This document shows, piece after piece, positions 16,622 to 25,661 of a stretch of 64,000 nucleotides of DNA. Both the position numbers and the translations under genes were made by a program. Each line of letters opens with the position of its first letter. Within the stretch, counting starts at the first letter, position 1. The stretch is from an uncultured Porphyromonas sp. (GTDB lineage: Bacteria > Bacteroidota > Bacteroidia > Bacteroidales > Porphyromonadaceae): contig NZ_CALHVI010000056.1 in NCBI RefSeq assembly GCF_938039215.1, forward strand, positions 142,100-206,099, read 5' to 3'. The notes under the pieces are model-generated. The model was not told the origin of the DNA, made no database searches, and saw only the letters and a list, made by a program, of their open reading frames with translations.

Positions 16622-17278
16622 CTACTCGAAGATCGAAGAGTAGATGCCGACTAGGGCGAGGACGATGAGTACCAGAGCAACGGATCTATTGATCCACTCC
16701 AAGCTCTTCATCCCAAAGCGTGCAGAGAGCTTCTTGACGATGTAGGTCAAGATGGTCCACCAGAGCATGCAACCAATACCGATACCTGCCATGGCGACAA
16801 AGAACTCGATGAACTGAAGCTTCACAGCTCGCACGAACTCTAGTCGAGCATAGAGGGGGAGGAAGAGCAGGATGATGAAGGGATTGGAGAGGGTGAGAGC
16901 AAATGCTCCCGAGACCTTCTTCACACTGTAGGCGGACTTGAGTCGGTGCGAAGGAGCTGGCTCCTCGTCGTCTGCTGGCGAGACATGACGCGTCAGCAGG
17001 ATGACACAGAAGCCAAGGATGAGGATACTTCCTCCTAGGCGAAGGGAGCTACTATACTGATCCAGCAGGTTCAGCACGATCCCCACGCCCCAGTAAGCGA
17101 TGAGCCCGTAGACTAGGTCACTAAGCGTTGCCCCAAGCCCTACGAGCATGCCATCACGGCGTCTGCCACGTGTCGTCTCTCTCAGACAGAGTAGACCAGT
17201 AGGACCCATAGGAGCCGATACCAAGATCCCGATAAGTATTCCCTTGGCTAGGGTAAAGAATAGCTCTAGGAGTAACAT
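16622..17278 (-). CDS. LysE/RhtB family exporter
   Basis: A 218-residue membrane protein with about six helices. The N-terminal helix reads ILIGILVSAPMGPTGLLCL, matching the family's conserved PxGP element, and the second half has FALTLSNPFIILLFLPLY, the usual NP motif. Members export amino acids or small polar metabolites. Its start codon lies only seven bases after the TATCTTTG promoter, so the mRNA is probably leaderless or nearly so. Confidence 0.85.
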   Translation of the reverse strand: MLLLELFFTLAKGILIGILVSAPMGPTGLLCLRETTRGRRRDGMLVGLGATLSDLVYGLIAYWGVGIVLNLLDQYSSSLRLGGSILILGFCVILLTRHVSPADDEEPAPSHRLKSAYSVKKVSGAFALTLSNPFIILLFLPLYARLEFVRAVKLQFIEFFVAMAGIGIGCMLWWTILTYIVKKLSARFGMKSLEWINRSVALVLIVLALVGIYSSIFE

Positions 17279-17285
17279 AGGTAGG

Positions 17286-17293
17286 CAAAGATA
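17286..17293 (-). promoter_or_regulatory. LysE-family gene promoter, -7 element
   Basis: TATCTTTG on the minus strand; only CCTACCT separates it from the ATG at 17278. Confidence 0.75.
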
Positions 17294-17336
17294 GTCATTC
17301 TTAGCAACGTATAAGACCTCGGGGCAAGTACTTACC

Positions 17337-18035
17337 CTAGATCTCGGGGCGATGATGCTGGGAGGAGTCTGGCTTGAAGTGGCGAAGCAGTTCGCCTAGG
17401 TCTGTATCATTCTTAGCCACAGGGAGCGTAGAGAGAGCGTCACAGAGATAGTGCAGCAGGAAGTCGAGGGTCGCCTGCTGTCGCTCCGCCAGTGGGGCGG
17501 AGATCAGCTGAGCCGCCGTGTGCAGCTGGGGGAAGACCTTCATCAGCTCAGCACGTCCACTCGGCGTGATGGAGACGAGCACACTCCTTCGATCTCGTTC
17601 ATCAGGACGCTCTTCGACCAACCCCTTAGCTACAAGCCTACGGATGACTTCTGCACCAGAGGTCTTCTCCATAGCGTTGAGGCTATTGAGTTCGGTCTTG
17701 GAATGGGGTTCTCCGCTGAATAGGCTAGCGAGATAGGAGTACTCTTCCTCGCTTTGCAGATGCTGCGAGGCGAAAAGTGCTCGCTTGATATAGCCCTTGG
17801 AGTAGCGATGTAGGAGGCTGAGGTGGCGGGCAATGGATACCTCCCGAGGACTACGCGAAGGACGTGGAGCAGCAGGAGCATCTGGGGAGGAAGATCTAAG
17901 CGCGTGCTCTCCCTCCTGCATGCTCTGGACGAAGACGAGGAAGCTCTTCAGACTGAGCTCCTCTTCATCAGGGAAGGACTGCTCAAAAAGCTCGATGTAA
18001 TCAAGGAGTTCGTTTAGGAGTCGTTTGCTTTTCAT
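17337..18035 (-). CDS. MarR-like winged-helix transcriptional regulator
   Basis: A 232-residue protein. Residues ~105-175 form a MarR-type winged helix (EEYSYLASLFSGEPHSKTEL, EKTSGAEVIRRLVAKGLVEE, then DERDRRSVLVSITPSGRA, the wing with the conserved DxRD/R pattern). The N-terminal ~100 residues are longer than in classical MarR proteins and contain a proline/serine linker at ~50-63. It starts inside the end of the DUF5106-like gene (35-bp overlap), so the two are translationally linked. Target genes unknown; the neighbouring LysE exporter is a possible target (inference). Confidence 0.82.
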   Translation of the reverse strand: MKSKRLLNELLDYIELFEQSFPDEEELSLKSFLVFVQSMQEGEHALRSSSPDAPAAPRPSRSPREVSIARHLSLLHRYSKGYIKRALFASQHLQSEEEYSYLASLFSGEPHSKTELNSLNAMEKTSGAEVIRRLVAKGLVEERPDERDRRSVLVSITPSGRAELMKVFPQLHTAAQLISAPLAERQQATLDFLLHYLCDALSTLPVAKNDTDLGELLRHFKPDSSQHHRPEI

Positions 18036-18927
18036 AGATGTTCAGGTAAGAGGCCACCTTAGGTATGGTGGTATTCCTAAGGAGGACGGTTTTCTTCTGA
18101 TCAAGTAAATAGAGTACACTGCCTCGGGAGAGGTCATAGCGACGCTGCACAGCGATGAGCCCTGCAGAGTCTGGGCCAAGGATAGCCCCAGCAAAGAGGC
18201 TACGCTGGAGGGAGTCGGGTCTCATCTGACCCGTATAGATCACCAGGGGCTGAAGAGTACGCTTCTGGATCAGTCCTTGGAGTGCCTTATCAGCTTTGAG
18301 TTCGGAAGCCCACGTACGCTCATGTCGATCCGAATCAACCTGTAGAAGCAGGAGCGTATAGGGAGCCTTGACCTCGGAGAGTCTCATGAGGCTCGTATCG
18401 TTCGTATAGAAGCGGAAGTCTTGAGCGGTAGAGCCTACCCGATTGTGCTGGAGCCGTACGAGAGCGAGCAGAGCCTCTACCCGTCGGGCAGAGTCGATCT
18501 TCATGGATTTCCGCTCCCAGTCGAGGATGAAGCTATAGAGACGCTCATCATAGAGCGGGCTCTCGGGGCGGAAGAGCTGATCTCGGTAGGTAGAGAGAGC
18601 AAGAGTTAAGCCTTCATCTCCGAAGGCTTCCAGAGAGCGTAGGAGGCTACGACGCACCTGAGCGGTAGGAGCTCCTTGGATCAGGCCACAGAAGTCCTTG
18701 ACCTTGTGGGCAAGGAGGCTATCCGAGGTCGTAGGCTGAGCCTCCTCACGATCCCAATAGTGATCGATGAGGTAGCTCTGTCGCTCTCGAGCAGAGGTAA
18801 GATGATTAGGGATGACGACCTCCCCGAGGGATGTCGTCTGCACCTTCGGCCGGCAAGAGGCGAAGGCTACAAGAAGCACTAGGAAGAGGCTAAGGAGATG
18901 TATGGTGCGATCCGATCCCCTACTCAT
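18001..18927 (-). CDS. DUF5106-like lipoprotein with degenerate thioredoxin fold
   Basis: A 308-residue protein whose signal sequence ends AFASC (Cys 25), so probably a lipoprotein. The helical N-terminal half (HYWDREEAQPTTSDSLLAHK onward) resembles DUF5106, which normally precedes a thioredoxin-like domain. From ~165 on, VGSTAQDFRFYTND and YTLLLLQVDSDRHERTWASE follow a thioredoxin/AhpC pattern, but the usual CxxC site is replaced by SDRHERT (199-205), so no redox activity is expected. I chose the ATG at 18927, which overlaps the stop of the upstream glycosyltransferase by 8 bp; the longer frame lies inside that gene. Confidence 0.62.
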   Translation of the reverse strand: MSRGSDRTIHLLSLFLVLLVAFASCRPKVQTTSLGEVVIPNHLTSARERQSYLIDHYWDREEAQPTTSDSLLAHKVKDFCGLIQGAPTAQVRRSLLRSLEAFGDEGLTLALSTYRDQLFRPESPLYDERLYSFILDWERKSMKIDSARRVEALLALVRLQHNRVGSTAQDFRFYTNDTSLMRLSEVKAPYTLLLLQVDSDRHERTWASELKADKALQGLIQKRTLQPLVIYTGQMRPDSLQRSLFAGAILGPDSAGLIAVQRRYDLSRGSVLYLLDQKKTVLLRNTTIPKVASYLNIYEKQTTPKRTP

Positions 18928-19909
18928 AGAAATTATCCTTGAAGGCGATGAACTCCCTTCTACGTAGCACGTACTTCCCCCACCAAGCTCTGAGGAAGCC
19001 TGAGCCATAGCCCCAGAGCTGGATGAAGCAGGCTACTGGAGCCAGCAGAGCTACACTGAGCGAGCGACCTGCTCGGTGGTAAGCATCGACAAAGAAGATG
19101 ACTGCGAGCAAAAGCAAGCCTACATGTCCGATCCTAACAAGCAGGGCTACCACCGAAGCGATCGTGAAGAGAGCAGGTAGGAGATGTACTAGTCGGGTGC
19201 TCCCTGGGTGTCGTGTCTCGAGGTGGATACGAGCGATCCCTGAGTTGTGCACCTGCTTGAAGAACTTCTTGAAGTCTACCCTACGCTTGTGGTAGACGAA
19301 GGCCTCAGAGATGAGTGCTGTGCTATGGCCTTGCTCCAGAAGGCGCAGGCTGAAGTCTATATCCTCACCGAAGCGCATCCCTTCGTCGAAGCCCCCGAGC
19401 TGAAGGTAGACCGAGCGACGGCACCCGAGGTTGAAGCTACGGGGCTTGAACTTCTCCATCCCATCGGCACTACCCCCACGGATCCCGCCCGTAGTCAGGG
19501 GCGAAGTCATCGCATAGTTGATCGCCTTCTGCACGGGAGAGAAGTCATCCGAAGCGGCATCAGGTCCACCGAAGGCATCTACTGGATAGCGCTCCAGATA
19601 CTTGTCTACAGCCGTCAGATAGCCCGAGGGAAGGACCACATCGGAGTCGAGGATGAGGAGATACTCCCCAGAAGCCTCTCGTGCTCCTAGGTTGCGTGCC
19701 TTCGATGGTCCTCCATTGGGTACGGCGATATAGCGCAGGGCCGGGAGCTGAGAGCGGAAGCTCTCCACTACCTGCTCGCTACTGATCTGAGAGCCATCCT
19801 CCACGATGACGACCTCATAGTCGAAGACCTCCTGCTGAGTGAGGCTCTCTAGGAGCTCTCTGATCTCATCAGGGCGGTTGTAGACAGGGATGATGAAGCT
19901 ATAGCGCAT
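18920..19909 (-). CDS. family 2 glycosyltransferase
   Basis: A 329-residue GT-A glycosyltransferase. The N-terminus SFIIPVYNRPDEIRELLESL, the acidic VVIVEDGS, and the metal-binding LILDSDVVLP (the DxD-like element) are typical, and the acceptor region has FGEDIDFSLRLLEQG (the ED motif). Two or three hydrophobic helices near residues 235-300 would tie it to the membrane. Donor and acceptor are unknown. It sits 6 bp after cysS and overlaps the DUF5106-like gene, so all are one transcription unit. Confidence 0.9.
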   Translation of the reverse strand: MRYSFIIPVYNRPDEIRELLESLTQQEVFDYEVVIVEDGSQISSEQVVESFRSQLPALRYIAVPNGGPSKARNLGAREASGEYLLILDSDVVLPSGYLTAVDKYLERYPVDAFGGPDAASDDFSPVQKAINYAMTSPLTTGGIRGGSADGMEKFKPRSFNLGCRRSVYLQLGGFDEGMRFGEDIDFSLRLLEQGHSTALISEAFVYHKRRVDFKKFFKQVHNSGIARIHLETRHPGSTRLVHLLPALFTIASVVALLVRIGHVGLLLLAVIFFVDAYHRAGRSLSVALLAPVACFIQLWGYGSGFLRAWWGKYVLRRREFIAFKDNFYE

Positions 19910-19915
19910 AGGGCT

Positions 19916-21394
19916 CTAGGCTAGCGACCATTCGGTGCCCTCCTTCGTATCCTTGATCACGAAGCCGAGGGCGGTGAGTTCGTCTCGGATCTTGTCTGAG
20001 GTAGCCCAGTCCTTACGGCTCTTAGCCTCCTGACGGAGGGAGAGCAGGAGGTCAATAGCCCCCTTGAAGGCATCGCTCGAAGCTCCTTCGCTGAGGCGCT
20101 CGTCTCTGAGGCCCAGCAGGTCATGCAGGAAGAGACGGTAGCTCGTGCGTAGCTCCTCTAGATCTTCGGCCGTGATGGTGGCCTGCTTGTGATGGACAGA
20201 ATTGATGATGCGGGTAGCATCGAAGAGCTCTGCGATGACGATCGGCGTATTTAGGTCGTCATTGAGGGCGGCATAGGCACGTTCCTTCAGTCCACGAGCC
20301 TCAGGGAGGCTGGTCTCGGACGAAGGCTGGAGGCCGTCGAGGAGGGCATCGGCATCGAGGAGACGCTGGAGCCCCTTCTCAGCTGCCTTCAGAGCCTCGT
20401 TGCTGAAGTCTACCGTACCACGGTAGTGAGCGCTGAGGATGAAGAAGCGGATGGTCATCGGGCTGTAAGCCTGATCCAGCTGCTTATTCTCACCCGTGAA
20501 GAATTCATCCAGCGTGATGAAGTTCCCCAGTGACTTACCCATCTTCTGCCCGTTGATGGTGATCATATTGTTGTGCATCCAGTAGTGCACCATCGCTTCA
20601 CCCCCCTGCGAGGCCTTCGCTTGTGCGATCTCACACTCATGGTGGGGGAAGACGAGGTCCATGCCACCTCCGTGGATGTCGAACTGCTCCCCGAGGTACT
20701 TACGACCCATCGCCGTACATTCGGCATGCCAGCCAGGGAAGCCTTCGCCCCAAGGGCTAGGCCAGCGCATGATGTGCTCAGGCTGTGCCTTCTTCCAGAG
20801 AGCAAAGTCCAGCGGGCCTCGCTTCTCACTCTGCCCGTCGAGCTCTCGAGTATTGGAGAGCATGTCCTCGATACGACGGCCGCTGAGTTCGCCGTAGTTG
20901 AAGCTCTTGTCGTACTTCTCTACATCGAAGTAGACCGACCCACCACTCTCGTACGCTAGGCCTGCATCGAGGATCTGCTGGGTGAGCGCTATCTGCTCGA
21001 TGATGTGCCCCGAGGCCATGGGCTCGATGCTCGGAGGTAGTACACCGAGCTTATCCATAGCTTGATGGTAGCGGGTGAGGTAGTACTGGACGACTTCCAT
21101 CGGCTCCAGCTGCTCCAGACGGGCCTTCTTAGCGATCTTGTCTTCGCCTTCGTCGGCATCATGCTCGAGGTGACCTACATCGGTGATATTACGCACATAG
21201 CGCACCTTGTACCCCAAGTGCATGAGGTAGCGGAAGAGGATATCAAAGGTGATCGCTGGGCGGGCATGCCCTAGGTGTGCATCTCCATAGACCGTAGGGC
21301 CACAGACATAGAGTCCCACATGGGGGGCTTGGAGCGGGATGAACTGCTCCTTCTTGCGATGGAGCGTATTATAGATGGATAATGGGTGCTGCAT
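19916..21394 (-). CDS. cysS: cysteinyl-tRNA synthetase
   Basis: CysRS charges tRNA-Cys. The 492-residue protein has the class I signatures: the HIGH-type motif HLGH in CGPTVYGDAHLGHARP, the zinc-site cysteine/histidine residues (HAECTAM, GGMDLVFPHHECEIAQA) and the KMSKS-type loop KMGKSLGNF. I chose the ATG at 21394 (MQHPLSIYNTLHRKKEQF) because the frame upstream runs through the TATCTTTG promoter at 21418-21425. First gene of a unit with the glycosyltransferase, DUF5106-like and MarR genes. Confidence 0.97.
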   Translation of the reverse strand: MQHPLSIYNTLHRKKEQFIPLQAPHVGLYVCGPTVYGDAHLGHARPAITFDILFRYLMHLGYKVRYVRNITDVGHLEHDADEGEDKIAKKARLEQLEPMEVVQYYLTRYHQAMDKLGVLPPSIEPMASGHIIEQIALTQQILDAGLAYESGGSVYFDVEKYDKSFNYGELSGRRIEDMLSNTRELDGQSEKRGPLDFALWKKAQPEHIMRWPSPWGEGFPGWHAECTAMGRKYLGEQFDIHGGGMDLVFPHHECEIAQAKASQGGEAMVHYWMHNNMITINGQKMGKSLGNFITLDEFFTGENKQLDQAYSPMTIRFFILSAHYRGTVDFSNEALKAAEKGLQRLLDADALLDGLQPSSETSLPEARGLKERAYAALNDDLNTPIVIAELFDATRIINSVHHKQATITAEDLEELRTSYRLFLHDLLGLRDERLSEGASSDAFKGAIDLLLSLRQEAKSRKDWATSDKIRDELTALGFVIKDTKEGTEWSLA

Positions 21395-21417
21395 CTGTCG
21401 TATATGATTACTTTCTA

Positions 21418-21425
21418 CAAAGATA
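21418..21425 (-). promoter_or_regulatory. cysS promoter, -7 element
   Basis: TATCTTTG on the minus strand, 23 bp before the ATG at 21394. Confidence 0.78.
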
Positions 21426-21512
21426 ATGATATTGTCGGCTTGGCTGATGAGCCCGTTCCTCACGGAGTGGAGCTATCGAAGACGGGGGCTCAACGTGGTG
21501 AAGACGCTCCTA

Positions 21513-21598
21513 CCCCATACATGGCTCCCTCGGGTGACCCATTCATGGGTCGCAGGAATACCCCATTCATGGGTTCCCGTCGCGACCCATGAATGGGT
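21513..21598. repeat. palindromic 24-bp array F (4 units, different core)
   Basis: Cores start at 21513 (CCCCATACATGGCT, degenerate), 21537 (ACCCATTCATGGGT), 21561 (CCCCATTCATGGGT) and 21585 (ACCCATGAATGGGT), exactly 24 bp apart. The architecture is that of arrays A-E (four palindromes at fixed spacing, the last unit being the reverse complement of an earlier one), but the core is ACCCATTCATGGGT instead of ACCTACNGTAGGT. It lies between the end of the MATE gene and the cysS promoter. Confidence 0.88.
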
Positions 21599-21611
21599 AG
21601 TAAAACTTCGG

Positions 21612-22991
21612 CTAAGCGAGGCGAGCAACGATCCGCCTGAAGCGTCCTCTCAAGAGGAGCCCTAGCACAAGCAGGCTGATCGGGAAGGCTGACCAGATCG
21701 CCGTGAGCTGGATCGCTCCACCATCCAGACCAAGGCCGAAGCCAAAGAGCGTACTCAGGCAAGGAGCTAGACCTAGGTGAACCATACAGGCATAGAGTGC
21801 CATGGGCTTCACATCCTCCATACCTCTCAAGGCATTGCTATAGATGACCTGCAGAGCATCGGCAGGCTGGTAGAGCGCCATCGGCACCACAGCAAGGGCC
21901 GTCATCAAGATGATCTCTGCATCGTCACTGAAGATATACCCTAGGGAGTCTCGGGTGAGGATGATCCCAAGGAGCACGACGAAGGCAGCGAGTTCGGCTA
22001 GAAGCAATCCACTTCGCACAACTCGGCGGATCTCCCCTTGGTCTCCCCGACTATGGGCGGCACTCACGAGGATCGTCGTCGCAGCTCCGATGCCATAGTA
22101 GACGAGGAAGCCCAGATTGGTGAGCGTGCAGACGATCTGATGGACAGCTAAGGGATATTCCCCGAGGGGTGTAACGATGATGACGGCGAAGGTCCATGCC
22201 CCAGCTTCTACCCCTGTCTGTATCCCGATCGGGAGACCTAGGCGGAAAAGACGACCGAAGTAAGCTGGCAGGAAGCGACGCTCCAGACAAGCTCGATAGA
22301 CGGCACGTAGACTTCGGCTGGCATGGAGCACGACCCAGAGTGCCACGAGCATATAGATACGGGAGAGGAGCGTAGAGAGTCCCGCCCCGAAGAGTCCCAA
22401 CTCGGGGCAGCCCCACTTCCCAAAGATCAGAAGGTAGTTCCCGAGGATATTGAGGAGATTAGAACTAAGGATGATCCACATGGGCACCATCGTTCGCCCT
22501 ATCCCATCGAAGAACTGTTTCATCCCAGCCGAAGCCATGAAGATGACCAGCGAGGTAAGCTGTAGGAAGAAATAAGGCCGAATAAGGGGGACGAGCGACT
22601 CGGGCACACGGAAAAGATCCATCCCCGCATAGATCCCGAGGAGGGACAATAGGAGCCCAAGAGTGATCAGGAGATTGAGCTGAGTACTATGACGGAGTAG
22701 TCGCCCCAGACGGGTAGCATCTGAGCGGGCATGTGCCTTCGCTATGAGCGGAGTGAGGCCATAAGAGAAGCCCAGCCCGAGGATGAAGAAGAGTGCATAG
22801 ATATTATTCACGAAGGAGGCTGCAGCAAGCGCATCCGTATGATACTTACCGATCATGATCGTATCGGCGAAGTTCACGAATATGATCCCCAGCTGGCCTA
22901 GGATAATGGGGGTACCTATGCGAAAGAGCTGTCCCAAGGTCGAGGACTGCTCCGAGAGGTAGGCTTGTAGAGAGTGGAGGTACTTCATCAT
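21612..22991 (-). CDS. MATE family multidrug/sodium antiporter
   Basis: A 459-residue inner-membrane protein with twelve predicted helices in two homologous halves. The N-terminal half begins with IGTPIILGQLGIIFVNFADTIMIG, and each half has the glycine/proline-rich helices of MatE domains (e.g. LGLPIGIQTGVEAGAWTFAV). Members export drugs or metabolites in exchange for sodium or protons. Single gene with its own TATCTTTG promoter; the ATG (22991, or 22988) is only about 13 bases after the promoter element. Confidence 0.93.
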   Translation of the reverse strand: MMKYLHSLQAYLSEQSSTLGQLFRIGTPIILGQLGIIFVNFADTIMIGKYHTDALAAASFVNNIYALFFILGLGFSYGLTPLIAKAHARSDATRLGRLLRHSTQLNLLITLGLLLSLLGIYAGMDLFRVPESLVPLIRPYFFLQLTSLVIFMASAGMKQFFDGIGRTMVPMWIILSSNLLNILGNYLLIFGKWGCPELGLFGAGLSTLLSRIYMLVALWVVLHASRSLRAVYRACLERRFLPAYFGRLFRLGLPIGIQTGVEAGAWTFAVIIVTPLGEYPLAVHQIVCTLTNLGFLVYYGIGAATTILVSAAHSRGDQGEIRRVVRSGLLLAELAAFVVLLGIILTRDSLGYIFSDDAEIILMTALAVVPMALYQPADALQVIYSNALRGMEDVKPMALYACMVHLGLAPCLSTLFGFGLGLDGGAIQLTAIWSAFPISLLVLGLLLRGRFRRIVARLA

Positions 22992-23004
22992 AGTCTTTGG
23001 GGCA

Positions 23005-23012
23005 CAAAGATA
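23005..23012 (-). promoter_or_regulatory. MATE gene promoter, -7 element
   Basis: TATCTTTG on the minus strand, about 13 bp before the ATG. Confidence 0.75.
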
Positions 23013-23200
23013 CGACTCTTCCCTCGCCCCTATCGCTACATGGCTATGAAATCCCCCACCTCAGCAGAGCATACGAGAGGCTCTACTCTTTCCCCAAGAG
23101 GCAGACAGCCTACTACGAACGAGAGCTACCCTCATAAATAGAGCGTCGGTGGCTCCCTCTCTACAAGCTCACGAGAGGATACACCGACAGAGGTCAAGGA

Positions 23201-23244
23201 CAAAAAGAAGAGGAGCATGGCAAACTGAATTGCCCTGCTCCTCT
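23201..23244 (-). terminator. terminator of the fimbrillin-like gene (GGCAAACTGAATTGCC type)
   Basis: Stem AGAGGAGCA (23209-23217) with 23236-23244 and GGCAA (23219-23223) with TTGCC (23230-23234), loop ACTGAA; on the minus strand a T-run (from CAAAAAG, 23201-23207) follows. Its inner sequence is the same as in the terminator at 25669-25706. Confidence 0.85.
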
Positions 23245-23328
23245 CGCAGTTGTATGATCCATCACCTGCGACTGCATAGCTGGCCCTGCCAGCGATTGGT
23301 GCTTAGGATGGTCTCGAGTTATTTACCC

Positions 23329-25158
23329 TTATCGACGGGGAGTAAGGGAAATCAGACAAGGCCAGCTCTTATAGTTATATGAAACACCATCAATCTTCCC
23401 CGTAGGAATACCCAGTTGCTCACGAGACGTTATAGGCTCGAAGTTGACCCCACGTCCATAGATAGAAGTAGGAGTTCCACTAACCCGAGCAGGAATCTCC
23501 GTAGAGTTCCAGATGAAGCCATAGTCACCAAACATTCTGACTGGACCAGAAGCATAATCCTTACGACCTAGCATACGGAAGGAGGCCTTGATATCCTCAG
23601 CATTGTTGTTATCCCAGTAGTTATCCGTAGCAATTTCACTAATCGCAGGGACAGCCTGATTACCTAGATAACGACACGTGATGGTGAGGTACTGACCAGA
23701 GAACTGATAGCGATAAGCACAGTGACGACCAGGGAGGTTCTCGAAGCGAGATGCATATATCGTATGAGTGCCATCTGCCTTGTAGGTAGCTGTTGCTCTT
23801 CTTGGCTTAGACTCGCCCACAAAGGTGAATTCCTCCGCTTCAACCTGCTTAACACCTGTATCCTTCAGAGAATATCGCCCAATGTGGATTCTGTCACTAT
23901 CCTTAAGATTGTCACCAGGGAAGAGACTTGCTAGCTCGCCAGAGGTGAACATACGGTACTTACGACCATCAAGTAGGATCCCCTTATTCAGAGCATTGAT
24001 AGCTTCGTCGAATGTATAATAGACGGGATCAGTAGCAGTAGTGGCGACAGGGTCGATCTGAGTAAGATTGGACGTAGGACCACTAACGATCTTCACACGA
24101 TGATCAGGAGCACCAGTGGTGACAAGGTGCTCGATAGGCATCATCCAGCGATTGACATCGATACCCAAGTGATAAGCCTTAGCTGTAGCATAGCCCTGAG
24201 TACGAACCTTAGGAGCGTCAGCATTAGACCCTGCAGCGAAGATGTGGAAGTCACCGAGAGAGATCTCCGAGCGGAAACCTTCAGCAGGCTTAGCAGACTC
24301 AGGACGAGGCATACCCCACAGCAGGTAGTTCTGTGTAGCATCCACAGCTACAGATACAGAGCGGCTGATCGTCTCCTCTTCAGCTGCTTCATGGGTGAAG
24401 ACCCACTTAGTTTCGCCAGTAGAATAGTCGTAGTAACCAGCGTTAGAGAGAGCGTTAGAGAAGACCTTTAGATCCGAATCGTCCACGTCAATGGCGTGTC
24501 TTGCCTGTCTCGTCTTGTTGCTTACCTTGATATTTAGAAGCGTACCCTGAGGCTTGAAGTCTACAGAGACCTTAGGAGCAGCTTCGCCTACTTCAGCAGC
24601 GACAGTGAAGGATACCTTATCGAAGGTGAAAGGCATACGTACCTGATAGGGCTTGAGATCCTTGTCAAGCGCTTCATCAGAAGAGAAGTCAACCTGCGTT
24701 CTGTCAGCATTGAGCTTACCACCACCGGTGATACCTGTGATCGTCCAACGCTCACCTGCGACAGGCTTGTTTTCTTCGGCTAGATCTTCGGATGCAGAGC
24801 CAATCGGCTTCAGAGTCAGCGTATGCCCCTGCATCTTGAGCTTGACCTTGCCGTCAACGATCGTAGCGTCCCAGTCGATCTCGGCATAAGCCTTCTTCGT
24901 ACCAGCCTCATTGCTTAGGAAGCAGTGCGTCTTCCAGCTTGAGAGAGCATCATTCGTCGTGCGAGGAGCATCGTGGTTCGTGTCAAAGCTCACTGCACGC
25001 AGTGATTGAGCGCCCTCAGCAGAGCCTTCAAGTGAGAGCGAAATAGTTACGGGATCAGATTCCGAGTGAAGAGGTTCACGAGGCTCTACGGATTCCTTGC
25101 TACATCCGATCAGAGCGAATGCCCCAAACAAGGGCAACAGCATCTTCTTGAAATTCAT
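23329..25158 (-). CDS. fimbrillin-like surface lipoprotein
   Basis: A 609-residue exported lipoprotein with a perfect lipobox (ALIGCSKE, Cys ~19). Features shared with Bacteroidales fimbrillin/Mfa-like proteins are the N-terminal strand PVTISLSLEG, the Ala/Gly/Thr-rich beta-sandwich pattern and segments such as NYLLWGMPRP. The C-terminal third (from ~380, e.g. RKYRMFTSGELASLFPG and DYGFIWNSTE) has a different, Fibrobacter-paralogous-like flavour, as in tip or accessory pilins. I cannot name the subfamily. It is a single gene with an unusually long (about 300-nt) leader. Confidence 0.6.
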   Translation of the reverse strand: MNFKKMLLPLFGAFALIGCSKESVEPREPLHSESDPVTISLSLEGSAEGAQSLRAVSFDTNHDAPRTTNDALSSWKTHCFLSNEAGTKKAYAEIDWDATIVDGKVKLKMQGHTLTLKPIGSASEDLAEENKPVAGERWTITGITGGGKLNADRTQVDFSSDEALDKDLKPYQVRMPFTFDKVSFTVAAEVGEAAPKVSVDFKPQGTLLNIKVSNKTRQARHAIDVDDSDLKVFSNALSNAGYYDYSTGETKWVFTHEAAEEETISRSVSVAVDATQNYLLWGMPRPESAKPAEGFRSEISLGDFHIFAAGSNADAPKVRTQGYATAKAYHLGIDVNRWMMPIEHLVTTGAPDHRVKIVSGPTSNLTQIDPVATTATDPVYYTFDEAINALNKGILLDGRKYRMFTSGELASLFPGDNLKDSDRIHIGRYSLKDTGVKQVEAEEFTFVGESKPRRATATYKADGTHTIYASRFENLPGRHCAYRYQFSGQYLTITCRYLGNQAVPAISEIATDNYWDNNNAEDIKASFRMLGRKDYASGPVRMFGDYGFIWNSTEIPARVSGTPTSIYGRGVNFEPITSREQLGIPTGKIDGVSYNYKSWPCLISLTPRR

Positions 25159-25468
25159 TTTCTGAGTTTAATATTACTAATATGTTTCACTACTGACGCT
25201 CCCAGCTTAAGAGCCTTATAAGAGCCTTAGCCGAAGGAGCCACTAGTACAAAAATCTACGATACAAGAGCTACTGGCATTACCTCCGATAGCATACTATG
25301 AATAATGAGGCACAAGCATCTAGACCGATGCCATAGCCCGAGGGGAGTGTGTACACTTCTTCCTAATTCTATACAGAGTGTAAAAGGGAGACACTAATTG
25401 TGTCTCTTCCTAGGACAGCAACAAAGGGAAGAAGTTGTACTGCAACCTTATCTACGATAAAATTGGTA

Positions 25469-25500
25469 CAAAGGAAAGAAAAATAACATTTATAAACAAA
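25469..25500 (-). promoter_or_regulatory. probable promoter of the lipoprotein gene
   Basis: On the minus strand TTTG (25500-25497), 20 bp, then TTCCTTTG (25476-25469), one mismatch from TAnnTTTG. It would start transcription about 300 nt before the ATG at 25158. Confidence 0.5.
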
Positions 25501-25661
25501 CAAGCACACTGGTGATTAATCACCCTTCTAGGCGACAAAGACAATATAAACGCTTTTCACACTCAAACTCTGAAACTCCACCTTCCTTCTATCCTGAAAG
25601 CATGCCCACTAAAAGGCTTCCGAACTACCCAGAGAAGCAGATAAACAGAAGACCTCCCAAT

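Larger units (their letters stand above)
22992..23328. other. intergenic region upstream of the MATE gene
   Basis: It contains the MATE promoter (23005-23012) and the terminator of the lipoprotein gene (23209-23244). Between 23020 and 23200 I see no gene; a weak inverted repeat TCGGTG/CACCGA (about 23148-23186) is present. Confidence 0.7.
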
